Position numbers and translations under genes: made by a program. This document shows positions 1 through 7,238 of a stretch of DNA of 24,679 nucleotides, piece by piece. The DNA lies in IMG/VR virus record IMGVR_UViG_3300046450_002841, positions 1 to 24,679 of that record; one strand, 5' to 3'. The notes beneath the pieces were generated by a model. That model did no database searches. It saw only the letters and a list, made by a program, of their open reading frames with translations, and was not told the origin of the DNA. This DNA is from a virus. The first letter of the stretch is position 1; the number at the start of each line of letters is the position of its first letter.

Positions 1-419
1 CGTTCTTGGTCGCTCACGGAATCACGAAAAGGAAGCTTACAGAAGGAAGGTATTGGATCGAAATTCTTCATGACAAGATCATAAAAGACGACTTCAACGG
101 CGTAAAGATTATTACAGATATTCGCTACGACGACTATGAGGGCGATGAAGTAGGTTGGCTCAAGGATGAACTTAACGGGGTATTGGTACATATTTCCCAG
201 TTCTCTTACCGCAGTGACGCAAACGAAGGAGCCTTGGTTAAGGAGGTAAAAGCGGCTGCAAACTCCGAGGAGGAAAGGAACGACCCTAAAGTTAAGGAAA
301 AAAGTGACTTTCAAATCGAATGGGAACTCCTTGAAAGTGGTCATATTGATGAATTATCTCCATATGTGGATAATTTCATGAAATGGCTGCAAGAAAAAAA
401 CCAGAAAGGAAACCGTTAG
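1..419 (+). CDS. Deoxynucleoside monophosphate kinase-like protein, 3' part
   Basis: The reading frame is open to the left edge of the window, so only the C-terminal ~139 residues are present. The pattern of an Arg-Tyr-Trp segment (GRYWIEIL), followed by a strand and IITDIRYDDYEGDEV, resembles the C-terminal half of phage dNMP kinases. In that family a VISDVRF-type strand is followed by an acidic helix and another strand (here GVLVHIS). Such enzymes phosphorylate dNMPs to dNDPs in the cytoplasm, which fits the ribonucleotide reductase genes downstream. The P-loop would lie upstream and cannot be seen. The end overlaps the sigma-factor ORF by 37 nt. A TTG at position 6 is an available start codon but is unlikely to be the true start, because the frame stays open before it. 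The assignment is by pattern only. Confidence 0.5.
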   Translation, partial: FLVAHGITKRKLTEGRYWIEILHDKIIKDDFNGVKIITDIRYDDYEGDEVGWLKDELNGVLVHISQFSYRSDANEGALVKEVKAAANSEEERNDPKVKEKSDFQIEWELLESGHIDELSPYVDNFMKWLQEKNQKGNR

Positions 420-1015
420 TAGATAATACTCTTGTGAGGAGAGTAAAGGACAACGGTTGCAACGACAGTTTCGTGGAGATTCTCAGTAGACACGAGAAGC
501 TGTACTACAAAATCTGCCAAAGGTATATACCGGTAGTCATCGCGAAAGGGTTAAGGAAGGACGACCTTCTTGACGATAGAGATTTCGTAATCTTCAGGGC
601 CGTTTTGTCCTATAAAGCTAACAAAAAGTGTAAATTCTCTACATGGCTGGGTAATTGCACAAAGTACCACTGCTTGACTTTCATAAATTCAAACAGCAAG
701 GAAGTAGACTTGGAAGACGAAACCATTAACCTGTACCTAACCGATAAAAGCAAGCAAGACTTTGACACTGAATGTTCCTTGAAGGATGAAAGGGATTACG
801 TATTCAAAATACTAAACCAATTAAAAGATAAAAGAATATCTAAGGTTTTTAAATTAAGGTACTTCGACAGAAACACCAAAAGGAAGAAGGTGACATGGAG
901 CGTAATAGCCTCCCAGATAGATACCAGCACCCAAACAGCCATTAATTTGCACCAAAGGGGAGTTAACATTCTTAATAAGAAATTGACATCGAAGGAGCTT
1001 TATGACGATATCTAA
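383..1015 (+). CDS. Phage RNA polymerase sigma factor (sigma-70-like)
   Basis: This 210-residue protein has the layout of a small sigma factor. A region-2-like block runs from about residue 36 to 105: HEKLYYKICQRYIP, then KDDLLDDRDFVIFRAVLSY, then KFSTWLGNCTKYHCLTFIN. It matches the DL...G...A...FD...FSTW...I pattern that binds core polymerase and the -10 element. A region-4-like helix-turn-helix lies at about residues 155-203 (ISKVFKLRYFD, then TWSVIASQIDTSTQTAINLHQRG). It probably redirects host RNA polymerase to phage promoters, like T4 gp55. The ATG at 383 lies inside the preceding gene. A GTG at 434 downstream of AGGAAAC is an alternative start that would remove the basic N-terminus. The GTGTAAT motif found elsewhere in the window is a candidate target, by inference. 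Confidence 0.75.
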   Translation: MAARKKPERKPLVDNTLVRRVKDNGCNDSFVEILSRHEKLYYKICQRYIPVVIAKGLRKDDLLDDRDFVIFRAVLSYKANKKCKFSTWLGNCTKYHCLTFINSNSKEVDLEDETINLYLTDKSKQDFDTECSLKDERDYVFKILNQLKDKRISKVFKLRYFDRNTKRKKVTWSVIASQIDTSTQTAINLHQRGVNILNKKLTSKELYDDI

Positions 1016-1024
1016 AATTAGTTG

Positions 1025-1052
1025 TTGACAGGAGCTAAAAACAAAGTATACT
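1025..1052 (+). promoter_or_regulatory. Sigma-70-type promoter, near-leaderless
   Basis: A perfect TTGACA at 1025-1030 is followed by a 16-nt spacer and TATACT at 1047-1052. Initiation about 7 nt after the -10 would start the RNA near 1059, and the ATG is at 1062, leaving almost no leader and no ribosome-binding site. Confidence 0.8.
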
Positions 1053-1061
1053 TAATCTAAC

Positions 1062-1367
1062 ATGAGTGAACAAAAAAATAAAAATGATTGGTCCGAAAGA
1101 GAAGTCGGCGCCCTATGGAAAAAACAGTCGTCTACGCAAAAATTCCTTTCAGGACACATTAAGATTGATGACGGCATGGGCGGTGAGGAAACGCTGCAGG
1201 TCGTTATCTTTAACAATAAGCACAAACAGAAGGACAACCATCCTGATTTCCGAATCTATAAGTCGATCCCCCGCACCCAACCCACTACAAGCGGTCAAAC
1301 CCCCCCTGCCGAAGACGTCGGCGTATCCTCAGGAGTGCAGGAGGTTTCTGAAGAGGACGTGTTGTAG
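1062..1367 (+). CDS. DUF736-like small protein of unknown function
   Basis: This 101-residue protein contains REVGALWKKQ, then FLSGHIKIDD, then a hydrophobic strand with VVIFNNKHKQ, and finally HPDFRIYKS. The order 'IGALWKK...GKI...VVVFxNK...PDFRIYK' resembles small phage and bacterial proteins grouped with DUF736, whose function is unknown. The last ~35 residues are rich in Pro, Thr, Ser, Glu and Val and are probably disordered. It stands alone between its own promoter (1025-1052) and an intrinsic terminator (1391-1420), so it is a single-gene transcript that may be strongly expressed. No catalytic motif is visible. The start is set by the first ATG after the promoter. Overlapping ORFs in other frames lack these patterns. 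Confidence 0.7.
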   Translation: MSEQKNKNDWSEREVGALWKKQSSTQKFLSGHIKIDDGMGGEETLQVVIFNNKHKQKDNHPDFRIYKSIPRTQPTTSGQTPPAEDVGVSSGVQEVSEEDVL

Positions 1368-1390
1368 TTGCCTCCCTCAAAAAAAACAAG

Positions 1391-1420
1391 CCCCCCTTTT
1401 TTTAAAGGGGGTTTCTTTTT
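1391..1420 (+). terminator. Rho-independent terminator
   Basis: An 8-bp stem is formed by CCCCCTTT (1392-1399) and AAAGGGGG (1404-1411) around a 4-nt T loop. It is followed by TTTCTTTTT. It ends the 1062-1367 transcript, and its U-tract overlaps the -35 of the next promoter. Confidence 0.9.
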
Positions 1421-1446
1421 GCTTTTCTCTAACATGGTGCTATAAT
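1419..1446 (+). promoter_or_regulatory. Extended -10 promoter, near-leaderless
   Basis: TATAAT at 1441-1446 is preceded by TGC (extended -10) and, 16 nt upstream, by TTGCTT at 1419-1424. The expected start site near 1453 lies about 4 nt before the ATG at 1457. Confidence 0.75.
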
Positions 1447-1456
1447 AAACTTCGAT

Positions 1457-1816
1457 ATGCCACTTTACGAATTCGTAAGCCCAAAGACAGGAGAAATTGT
1501 ACAGGTAATGCAGTCGATGAAGGAGGATCACGTGTTCTTCGATGAAGCTGGCAATGAGTGGGAAAGGGTATGGCATTCCCCAAACGCTTCCATAGATACA
1601 GAAATCGACGCTTTCTCCGAGAAGGACTGGATGAAACGCACAGCTAAAAAAGGCATGACAGCCGGGGATATGTTTGACTTATCAGCAGAACTATGCAACA
1701 AGAGGGAAAGATCCGCCGGACTCGACCCTGTTAAGCAGAAGGCTGTAACTAGCTACGAAAAGAAGACGGGGAAAGCTCACCCAAATAAATCAGGAAACAA
1801 GAAAAGGACATTATGA
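1457..1816 (+). CDS. FmdB-like small protein lacking zinc-ribbon cysteines
   Basis: The N-terminus MPLYEFVSPKTGEIVQVMQS follows the opening of FmdB-family zinc-ribbon proteins (MPxYEFxCxxCG). Both zinc-binding cysteines are replaced, by Ser9 and Thr12, so this fold probably binds no metal at that site. The central part (about residues 30-45) has FDEAGNEWERVWHSPNA, a 'pattern then Pro' block also typical of the family. The C-terminal 30 residues are Lys-rich. The 119 residues give no enzymatic motif. The gene has its own promoter at 1419-1446 with a leader of only a few nucleotides, and it overlaps the next gene by 4 nt (ATGA), so translation of the two is probably coupled. Confidence 0.5.
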   Translation: MPLYEFVSPKTGEIVQVMQSMKEDHVFFDEAGNEWERVWHSPNASIDTEIDAFSEKDWMKRTAKKGMTAGDMFDLSAELCNKRERSAGLDPVKQKAVTSYEKKTGKAHPNKSGNKKRTL

Positions 1817-3147
1817 AATTCTCAGTATTCACTCCCACTCACGACATTAAGGACATAGACCAGCCACTGCAAAGCCTCAAGAACCAAACGCTTAAAGACT
1901 TCGAATGGGTCATTTTACTGAACAAGGGGGCCCTTGATTCAGAAGCAGAACTAAAGACCAAGTTGTCTGGTTCTGAAATAAAATTTAAAATTATCCGACA
2001 AGAAGAACAGCCGCCCGCCTCACCCGAGGACAAAAAGGAGGAAGCTGTGGAGAAAAATATCGGGTTCCTTAAAAAGAAGTGTTGCAGTGAAGCAGAGGGG
2101 GAGTACTTGGTCGAGCTGGATCATGATGACGCCCTTATGCCAGAATGCCTAGAGCAGCTCTCCAAAGCTTTCAACGAAGGGTACGATTTTGTCTACTCAG
2201 ACGACTATTTTCTGACGGAAAGAAAGAACGAATCAGGGGCGATTCCTGAAGCAAGAGAATGGGACTACGTTACGCCATTCTCTTCTGATTTCGGATGGAA
2301 GGTCGAAATAGACGAAGAGGGAAACCGATACCATCCCTCTCACGACCCCTCCGCGTTATCGCTCTCTTACATATGGTACGCCCCAGACCACGTTCGCGCT
2401 TGGAAAAAATCTTTCTATGACAAGATTGGCGGTCACGAAGAAAAACTGGATGTATGCGACGATTACGAACTCTTATGCAGGACGTACATAAAAGGCAGCT
2501 GTCACAGAATTCCTAAACCCCTATACAAATACCACGCCTTCGAGAAGCGAACTTCCGCTAACGAAAAAAATAAGAAAATTCAAGAACTTACTATGCAGAT
2601 ACATGACGTGTACATACTCGAAGTAGCGAGTAAATGGGCAGACATTAACAATCTCAAAAAAATCGACCTAGGGTCCGGCTCGTCTACGTACTCAGACTTT
2701 ACAGGCGTAGATAAAAAAGAAAACGGCAGCAACGTAGTGTTTGACCTAAACGAGCCCAACTGGCCCTTCGAAGACGGCTCCGTAGGCGTATTCAGATCTT
2801 GGAACTCCCTCAACTTCCTCGAAGATCCAATCCACGTAATGAAAGAAGCCTATAGGTGCTTAAGCGATTACGGCTGGTTCATAATAGACGTACCAAGCAC
2901 AGACGGTAGAGGAGCCTTCATGGATCCCCTTAAAGCTAGCTATTGGAATTCGAACAGCTTCTGGTACTACACTAAGAAAGATTGGTCAAGGCTCATAGAC
3001 ACCCCAGTCAAGTTCCAACTTAACAGGATCGACAACTACCACCCCAGTCAGTTCGAAGAGTATCATAAAATATTATTCACCAAAGCTCACCTAGTTAAAC
3101 TTCCCGAGAAGGGATTCGCCGTCCCCATTAACGGGAGGGAGATCTAA
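1813..3147 (+). CDS. Fused family 2 glycosyltransferase and SAM methyltransferase
   Basis: This is a two-domain protein of 444 residues. Residues 1-250 look like a GT-A family 2 glycosyltransferase: FSVFTPTHD at the start, SLKNQTLKDFEWVILL, a DxD-type metal and nucleotide-sugar site in VELDHDDAL, SDDYFLTE, and a late CDDYELLCRTYI with PLYKYHAF. From about residue 284 a class I methyltransferase-like domain begins with IDLGSGSS (glycine motif I), GVDKK, FDLNEPNWPFEDGSV, then HVMKEAYRCL and WFIIDVPS. This suggests a protein that builds and methylates a glycan, either on the virion or on the host surface. The substrate cannot be told from sequence. The gene starts by a 4-nt overlap with the FmdB-like gene and shares its promoter. 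No terminator follows. Confidence 0.75.
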   Translation: MKFSVFTPTHDIKDIDQPLQSLKNQTLKDFEWVILLNKGALDSEAELKTKLSGSEIKFKIIRQEEQPPASPEDKKEEAVEKNIGFLKKKCCSEAEGEYLVELDHDDALMPECLEQLSKAFNEGYDFVYSDDYFLTERKNESGAIPEAREWDYVTPFSSDFGWKVEIDEEGNRYHPSHDPSALSLSYIWYAPDHVRAWKKSFYDKIGGHEEKLDVCDDYELLCRTYIKGSCHRIPKPLYKYHAFEKRTSANEKNKKIQELTMQIHDVYILEVASKWADINNLKKIDLGSGSSTYSDFTGVDKKENGSNVVFDLNEPNWPFEDGSVGVFRSWNSLNFLEDPIHVMKEAYRCLSDYGWFIIDVPSTDGRGAFMDPLKASYWNSNSFWYYTKKDWSRLIDTPVKFQLNRIDNYHPSQFEEYHKILFTKAHLVKLPEKGFAVPINGREI

Positions 3148-3174
3148 CTTTAAGCTTCCATTTTAAAAAAGATC

Positions 3175-3195
3175 CGTTACTCTAATACAGTAACG
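3175..3195. repeat. Perfect inverted repeat upstream of nrdA
   Basis: CGTTACT (3175-3181) and AGTAACG (3189-3195) form a 7-bp palindromic arm pair around a 7-nt centre, 21 nt before the nrdA start. No T-run follows on the plus strand, so it is more likely an operator or mRNA hairpin than a plus-strand terminator. On the minus strand a T-run lies a few bases beyond it. Confidence 0.55.
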
Positions 3196-3216
3196 AAACC
3201 CCCCTCTCAAGGAAAA

Positions 3217-5700
3217 ATGAACAAAGAGCCCACGAACGTAAAGAAGAGAAACGGCCGCCTTCAAAAGCTAGACATAAACAAAATTAACCTTTGTGCAGAA
3301 AGAGCCTGTCAAGACATAAACAATGTCTCAGCAAGCGAGATAGTGCTAGACGCTCACGTACAGCTGTACGACAAGATGACGACAAAGGAGATTGACCAAG
3401 CCTTAATCTTATCTGCTAGGCAAAAAATAGAAAAGGAGCCCAATTACAATTACGTCGCGTCAAAGCTTTTGCTGTTCAACATTCATAAAGAAGTCTTCGG
3501 AAGCAGTGTCGACAAGGACGCCTTTGACCACCAATACAGGTTATCATTTATCAAAAACGTAAAGTTCTTGATCAAGAAAGACGTACTAACCCCAAAGTTT
3601 CTTGACTTCGACCTAAAGAGGCTCTCGGAGCACCTCTCCCTCAGGAGAGACTTCAAGTTTAAATACTTAGGCCTACAAATACTTTACGACAGGTACCTCT
3701 TGAAGTTAGACGATAGGAGGCTAGAGGCTCCACAATCTTTCTGGATGCGAGTAGCGATGGGGCTCGCATTGAACGAGGAAGACAAAGAAAAGAAGGCTAT
3801 GGAGTTTTACGACTCGATTTCTCAATTCCATTTATGCTGTTCGACGCCCACCCTCTTCAATAGCGGGACTACCCACAGTCAGCTCAGCTCTTGTTACCTC
3901 AATACTTTTGATGACAGCATTGACGGCATATTCGAAGGAGCTTGGCAAGAGGCGCGGAAATCTAAGTTCGCAGGAGGATTAGGTTTTGATGTTACTAATT
4001 TTCGCTCTTCCGGCTCTCACATTAAGGGGACGAACGGTACCTCTAGTGGTCTTGTCCCTTGGCTTAAAATTTACAACGATTTACTTGTGGCAGTTAATCA
4101 GGGGGGCAAGCGCCCCGGCGCTGGCTGCGCCTACCTTGAGCCTTGGCATCTAGATATAGAAGACTTTCTTGACCTTAAGAGGAATACGGGCGACGAACGC
4201 CGGAGGTGTCACGACCTAAACACAGCGAACTGGCTACCCAACCTATTCTTGGACCGCATCAAAAAAGACGAAGATTGGTATCTGTTTTCCCCCTCAGACG
4301 TTCGTGACCTACACGAACTGTATGGTGCGGACTTCGATAAACGCTACAAGGAATACTGCAAGATGGCTGACTCGGGGAAAATAAATAACCACAAAAAAGT
4401 TAAAGCTAAAGACTTATGGAAAAAAATGCTTCGAGTTTTATTCGAGACAGGCCACCCTTGGATGACCTTTAAGGATAACGCAAACATGCGTTACTCCAAC
4501 TCCCACGAAGGGGTAATACATAGCTCCAACCTCTGCACGGAGATATTCCTCCACACTAAGCCGTCTCAATTCTCCAATGGAGTCAAAACGGAAGTTGGCG
4601 AAACGGCCGTATGCAACCTAAGCTCTGTAAACTTGAAAGAGCATCTTAATGATAACGGCGAATTAGATTTTGAAAAGCTATCGAAAACGATAGCCATCCA
4701 AATGCGAATGCTAGACAACGTTATTGATTTAAATTTTTACCCCACCGCTGAAGCAGAGAAGGCTAACTTATCCCATCGCCCAGTCGGCGCGGGCAGCATG
4801 GGTTGGGCGGACGTGTTTCACTCCTATAAGGTTAATTTCTCCTCAGACGAAGCTGTAAAGTTTTCGGACGAACTCTATGAATTCATTTCGTACCACTGCA
4901 TACTTAACTCAAGTAAGCTGGCCAAAGAAAAAGGCAAATACTCCACATACGAAGGCTCCCTATGGGACCAGAACATTCTCCCTATTGATTCGTACAAAAC
5001 CCTCATGAGTTACTTGAACGAAAAACCAATATTACATAGAGGTAAAAAATTCTGCCCAGAGGTGGACTGGAAAGGGGTCCGCGATCACATAAAAGACAAC
5101 GGGATGAGGAACAGCAACACCATGGCTATTGCGCCGACGGCAACCATATCCTACATACAGGGATGCTCCCCCTGTATCGAACCAGACTTTTCGGTTCTAT
5201 TTGTATACGAAAACAAATCTGGTAATTTAACAATAACGAACGAATGGTTCGTAAAGGAATGCAAAGAGGCGGGGATTTGGGGCCAAAACTTGATAGACCT
5301 TATTAAGTCGGTTGACGGAGACGTGAACAGGTTAAACGGAGAATTAACAGCTGACATAAAGGACAGATACAGAACAGCGTTCGATCACGATCAATTCAAA
5401 CTGCTAGAATGTGGAGCGGCTAGGCAAAAATGGATCGACATGGGACAAAGCTTGAATTTATTCAACAGCAGCACTTCATTAAAGTATTTAAATGATTTAT
5501 ATTTTCACGCCAACAGGCTAGGCCTCAAAAGCACCTATTACCTAAGGAACAGATCGGCAAGTGAAATCGAAAAGTCGACAGAAGTTAAAAGAGATAGCTC
5601 CAACAACAACAACAACAACAACCAAGACCCCCTTGACGGCGATAAGACCCTCCCCGAAGCTTGTTCCATCCTAGACCCAACCTGTGAAAGCTGCCAATAA
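3217..5700 (+). CDS. nrdA: Ribonucleoside-diphosphate reductase alpha subunit, class I
   Basis: The catalytic subunit reduces ribonucleotides to deoxyribonucleotides. An N-terminal ATP-cone is present (about residues 7-95, from KKRNGRLQKLDINKI), so allosteric control by ATP/dATP may be kept. Active-site residues are visible: Cys226 (LSSCYL), Asn438/Cys440/Glu442 (SNLCTEI), Cys466 (AVCNLSSVNL), and the radical-relay pair Tyr774-Tyr775 (STYYLRNR). The C-terminal tail ends in CESCQ, the cysteine pair that is reduced by thioredoxin or glutaredoxin. At 827 residues it is somewhat longer than E. coli NrdA (761). A run of seven Asn residues lies in the flexible tail linker. AAGGAAAA just before the ATG is a plausible ribosome-binding site. 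The gene is followed by a small ORF and nrdB, forming one operon. Confidence 0.95.
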   Translation: MNKEPTNVKKRNGRLQKLDINKINLCAERACQDINNVSASEIVLDAHVQLYDKMTTKEIDQALILSARQKIEKEPNYNYVASKLLLFNIHKEVFGSSVDKDAFDHQYRLSFIKNVKFLIKKDVLTPKFLDFDLKRLSEHLSLRRDFKFKYLGLQILYDRYLLKLDDRRLEAPQSFWMRVAMGLALNEEDKEKKAMEFYDSISQFHLCCSTPTLFNSGTTHSQLSSCYLNTFDDSIDGIFEGAWQEARKSKFAGGLGFDVTNFRSSGSHIKGTNGTSSGLVPWLKIYNDLLVAVNQGGKRPGAGCAYLEPWHLDIEDFLDLKRNTGDERRRCHDLNTANWLPNLFLDRIKKDEDWYLFSPSDVRDLHELYGADFDKRYKEYCKMADSGKINNHKKVKAKDLWKKMLRVLFETGHPWMTFKDNANMRYSNSHEGVIHSSNLCTEIFLHTKPSQFSNGVKTEVGETAVCNLSSVNLKEHLNDNGELDFEKLSKTIAIQMRMLDNVIDLNFYPTAEAEKANLSHRPVGAGSMGWADVFHSYKVNFSSDEAVKFSDELYEFISYHCILNSSKLAKEKGKYSTYEGSLWDQNILPIDSYKTLMSYLNEKPILHRGKKFCPEVDWKGVRDHIKDNGMRNSNTMAIAPTATISYIQGCSPCIEPDFSVLFVYENKSGNLTITNEWFVKECKEAGIWGQNLIDLIKSVDGDVNRLNGELTADIKDRYRTAFDHDQFKLLECGAARQKWIDMGQSLNLFNSSTSLKYLNDLYFHANRLGLKSTYYLRNRSASEIEKSTEVKRDSSNNNNNNNQDPLDGDKTLPEACSILDPTCESCQ
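5602..5622 (+). repeat. AAC trinucleotide microsatellite within nrdA
   Basis: Seven tandem AAC units encode a run of seven Asn residues in the linker before the C-terminal Cys pair of NrdA. The tract is in frame, so slippage by whole units would change linker length without breaking the gene. Confidence 0.9.
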
Positions 5701-5701
5701 C

Positions 5702-5977
5702 ATGAATGAAAAAAAACTAATAATCAAAAGCCCGAAAGATAAAATCGAAACGTTAGCTAAAGAGCTGGAGACTAACCCGGATACCCGTGAGTTATCCGTC
5801 GTTATGTACGTCGTTGCAGGAGCAACCCTCCTAGGGCAAGAAGCTCAAAAATCTTTAGCGTTATGGAACGCTACGTGGGCGGATAGCGTCATCAACGAAG
5901 TCAATAAAATCAGGGAAGAGGACGCCGTGGAAGCCCTGACTGATAACATACTAGAAAAGGACAATGAAAATGAGTAA
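5702..5977 (+). CDS. Small unknown protein between nrdA and nrdB
   Basis: This 91-residue protein starts at an ATG one base after the nrdA stop. An in-frame start at 5684 would overlap nrdA and is less likely. It begins with KLIIKSPKDKIETLAKEL, has a hydrophobic stretch LSVVMYVVAGATLLGQEA (about residues 33-50), and ends in a charged helix rich in Glu and Asn. I do not recognise a family and see no cysteine pair, so it is not a glutaredoxin of the type often found beside phage RNR genes. The position between the two RNR subunits and the overlap with nrdB suggest co-expression and possibly a role with RNR. That role is inference only. Confidence 0.65.
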   Translation: MNEKKLIIKSPKDKIETLAKELETNPDTRELSVVMYVVAGATLLGQEAQKSLALWNATWADSVINEVNKIREEDAVEALTDNILEKDNENE

Positions 5978-6980
5978 GGACGGAATGCTTTTAGGCGAAG
6001 ATGTGGCTGGGGTTAACCAAATACTCCCGCACAAACACCCGTTCGCTTGGGATCTTTTTATTAAAGGTACGGCTAATAACTGGTCCCCCGCAGAAATAAA
6101 CATGGGGGACGATGTTAGTCAATGGAAAAGCGACTCCTTGACAGGCGACGAAAAACTTTTAGTGAAGAGATGTCTCGGTTTCTTCGCCGGAACAGAATCC
6201 TTAGTGGGAAACAACCTCTTACTCACTGTTAATAAGTGGATAACCGACCCAGAATGCAGACAATACATCCTTAGACAAGCCTACGAAGAGTCGCTGCATA
6301 ATTGGACCATCGTAACTTGTTGCGATAGTTACGGACTAAAGACTTCAGAAGTCTATGAAGCGTACGCTAACATTCCGAGCATAAAAGCCAAGGACGACTT
6401 TCTCATGAAGATAACCAGCAACGTAAACAGACAAGGCTTCTCTACTAAAACCCTCGAAGGCAAAAGAGAGTTTCTGAGGAACTTAATCACTTACTACATC
6501 GTATGCGAAGGGACCTTCTTCTTTAGCGGTTTTGCTATGTTGCTGGCTCTTGGCAGGCAAAACAAACTACCCGGACTCTCCGATCAAATTAGGTATACCC
6601 TCCGAGACGAGACCCTACACATTCAGTTTGGCACCTACCTCATTAACACTATTAAAGAACAATACCCCTCAGTGTGGACGAAAAAATTCGAGCAAGAAAC
6701 CGTCGACCACATTAAAGAAGCGGTCGGCCTTGAGGTGGAATACGCGCACGACGTGCTACCAAGGGGAATCCTAGGCTTAAATGCGGACATGTTCGTCGAC
6801 TACATGCAATACATAGGCAACAGGCGGCTCGAAGGCATTGGCATCGATTTCCGCTTTAACAGTGACGAAAACCCATTCCCATGGCTTTCTGAGGTCGTCG
6901 ACACAGGAGCGATGACCAATTTCTTTGAAAGAAAAGTGAAGGACTACCAGAGCTCAGGCGTCTTAGAAGACGATTTTTAA
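5970..6980 (+). CDS. nrdB: Ribonucleoside-diphosphate reductase beta subunit, tyrosine-less radical site
   Basis: The radical-generating subunit has all six carboxylate/histidine metal ligands with spacing equal to E. coli NrdB. Numbered from the ATG at 5970 they are Glu76 (GTESLVGN), Glu107 and His110 (YEESLHNW), Glu180 (VCEGTFFF), Glu214 and His217 (RDETLHIQ). The first ligand is Glu where E. coli has Asp84. The residue four after the first His, where Tyr122 carries the radical, is Ile114. This combination recalls class Ic enzymes (Chlamydia has Glu89 and Phe127), which use a Mn/Fe centre instead of a tyrosyl radical. A C-terminal Tyr326 could serve in radical transfer to NrdA. AAAAGG at 5955-5960 fits the ATG at 5970 better than the one at 5964. 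Length is normal at 336 residues. Confidence 0.93.
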   Translation: MSKDGMLLGEDVAGVNQILPHKHPFAWDLFIKGTANNWSPAEINMGDDVSQWKSDSLTGDEKLLVKRCLGFFAGTESLVGNNLLLTVNKWITDPECRQYILRQAYEESLHNWTIVTCCDSYGLKTSEVYEAYANIPSIKAKDDFLMKITSNVNRQGFSTKTLEGKREFLRNLITYYIVCEGTFFFSGFAMLLALGRQNKLPGLSDQIRYTLRDETLHIQFGTYLINTIKEQYPSVWTKKFEQETVDHIKEAVGLEVEYAHDVLPRGILGLNADMFVDYMQYIGNRRLEGIGIDFRFNSDENPFPWLSEVVDTGAMTNFFERKVKDYQSSGVLEDDF

Positions 6981-6986
6981 TTCGAA

Positions 6987-7187
6987 ATGAAAACACTAGT
7001 AACATTAACTGTAGGGACGCTGCTTTTCGTGGCGTCAGGTTGTTCGAGTACAATGACGGTCGGTCCCCAAGCCAACAAGGATGGTGTACTAGGCGCGAGC
7101 CTTAGCACTGAAAGTGTCAGCGTGACACTTCCTTTAATTAAAGGCACCGTTGGTACCGCCCCAACCACCACAAAGAAGAAAAAGTAG
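6987..7187 (+). CDS. Small lipoprotein (possible outer-membrane spanin-like)
   Basis: This 66-residue protein has a basic start (MKT), a hydrophobic core (LVTLTVGTLLF) and a lipobox VASGC with the lipidated Cys at residue 19. The mature part would be about 48 residues, rich in Thr, Ser, Val and Gly, and ends in four lysines. It is predicted to be exported, cleaved by host signal peptidase II and anchored in a membrane. Phage lipoproteins of this size are often outer-membrane spanins, and a spanin-like inner-membrane protein is encoded nearby on the other strand (8196-8696), but the two are not adjacent as is usual. It lies 6 nt after nrdB and before the terminator at 7211, so it is co-transcribed with RNR. 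Confidence 0.7.
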   Translation: MKTLVTLTVGTLLFVASGCSSTMTVGPQANKDGVLGASLSTESVSVTLPLIKGTVGTAPTTTKKKK

Positions 7188-7210
7188 ATAACTACATTCT
7201 CATTGTGCAC

Positions 7211-7238
7211 CCCCCTTTGTAAGAAGGGGGTTTTTTTT
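7211..7238 (+). terminator. Rho-independent terminator of the RNR operon
   Basis: CCCCCTT (7211-7217) pairs with AAGGGGG (7224-7230) around a 6-nt loop, followed by eight T residues. It closes the nrdA-nrdB-lipoprotein transcript and lies at the convergent junction with the minus-strand genes. The minus-strand side lacks a T-tract after the stem. Confidence 0.92.

Noticed and set aside
983-988. TTGACA inside the sigma-factor gene; similar exact copies near 6127 and 22184
   Set aside because: None has a -10 at 16 nt and none precedes a start codon, so they are chance matches in coding DNA.
1066-1545. A 159-residue plus-strand ORF in a second frame
   Set aside because: It crosses the terminator at 1391-1420 and the promoter at 1419-1446, and its composition (many Arg, Ser and Pro) is that of a frame shadow.
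3175-3195. The palindrome before nrdA as a terminator of the previous operon
   Set aside because: No T-run follows the stem on the plus strand, so termination in that direction is unlikely.
7211-7238. The RNR terminator as bidirectional
   Set aside because: On the minus strand no T-tract follows the stem, so only plus-strand termination is supported.
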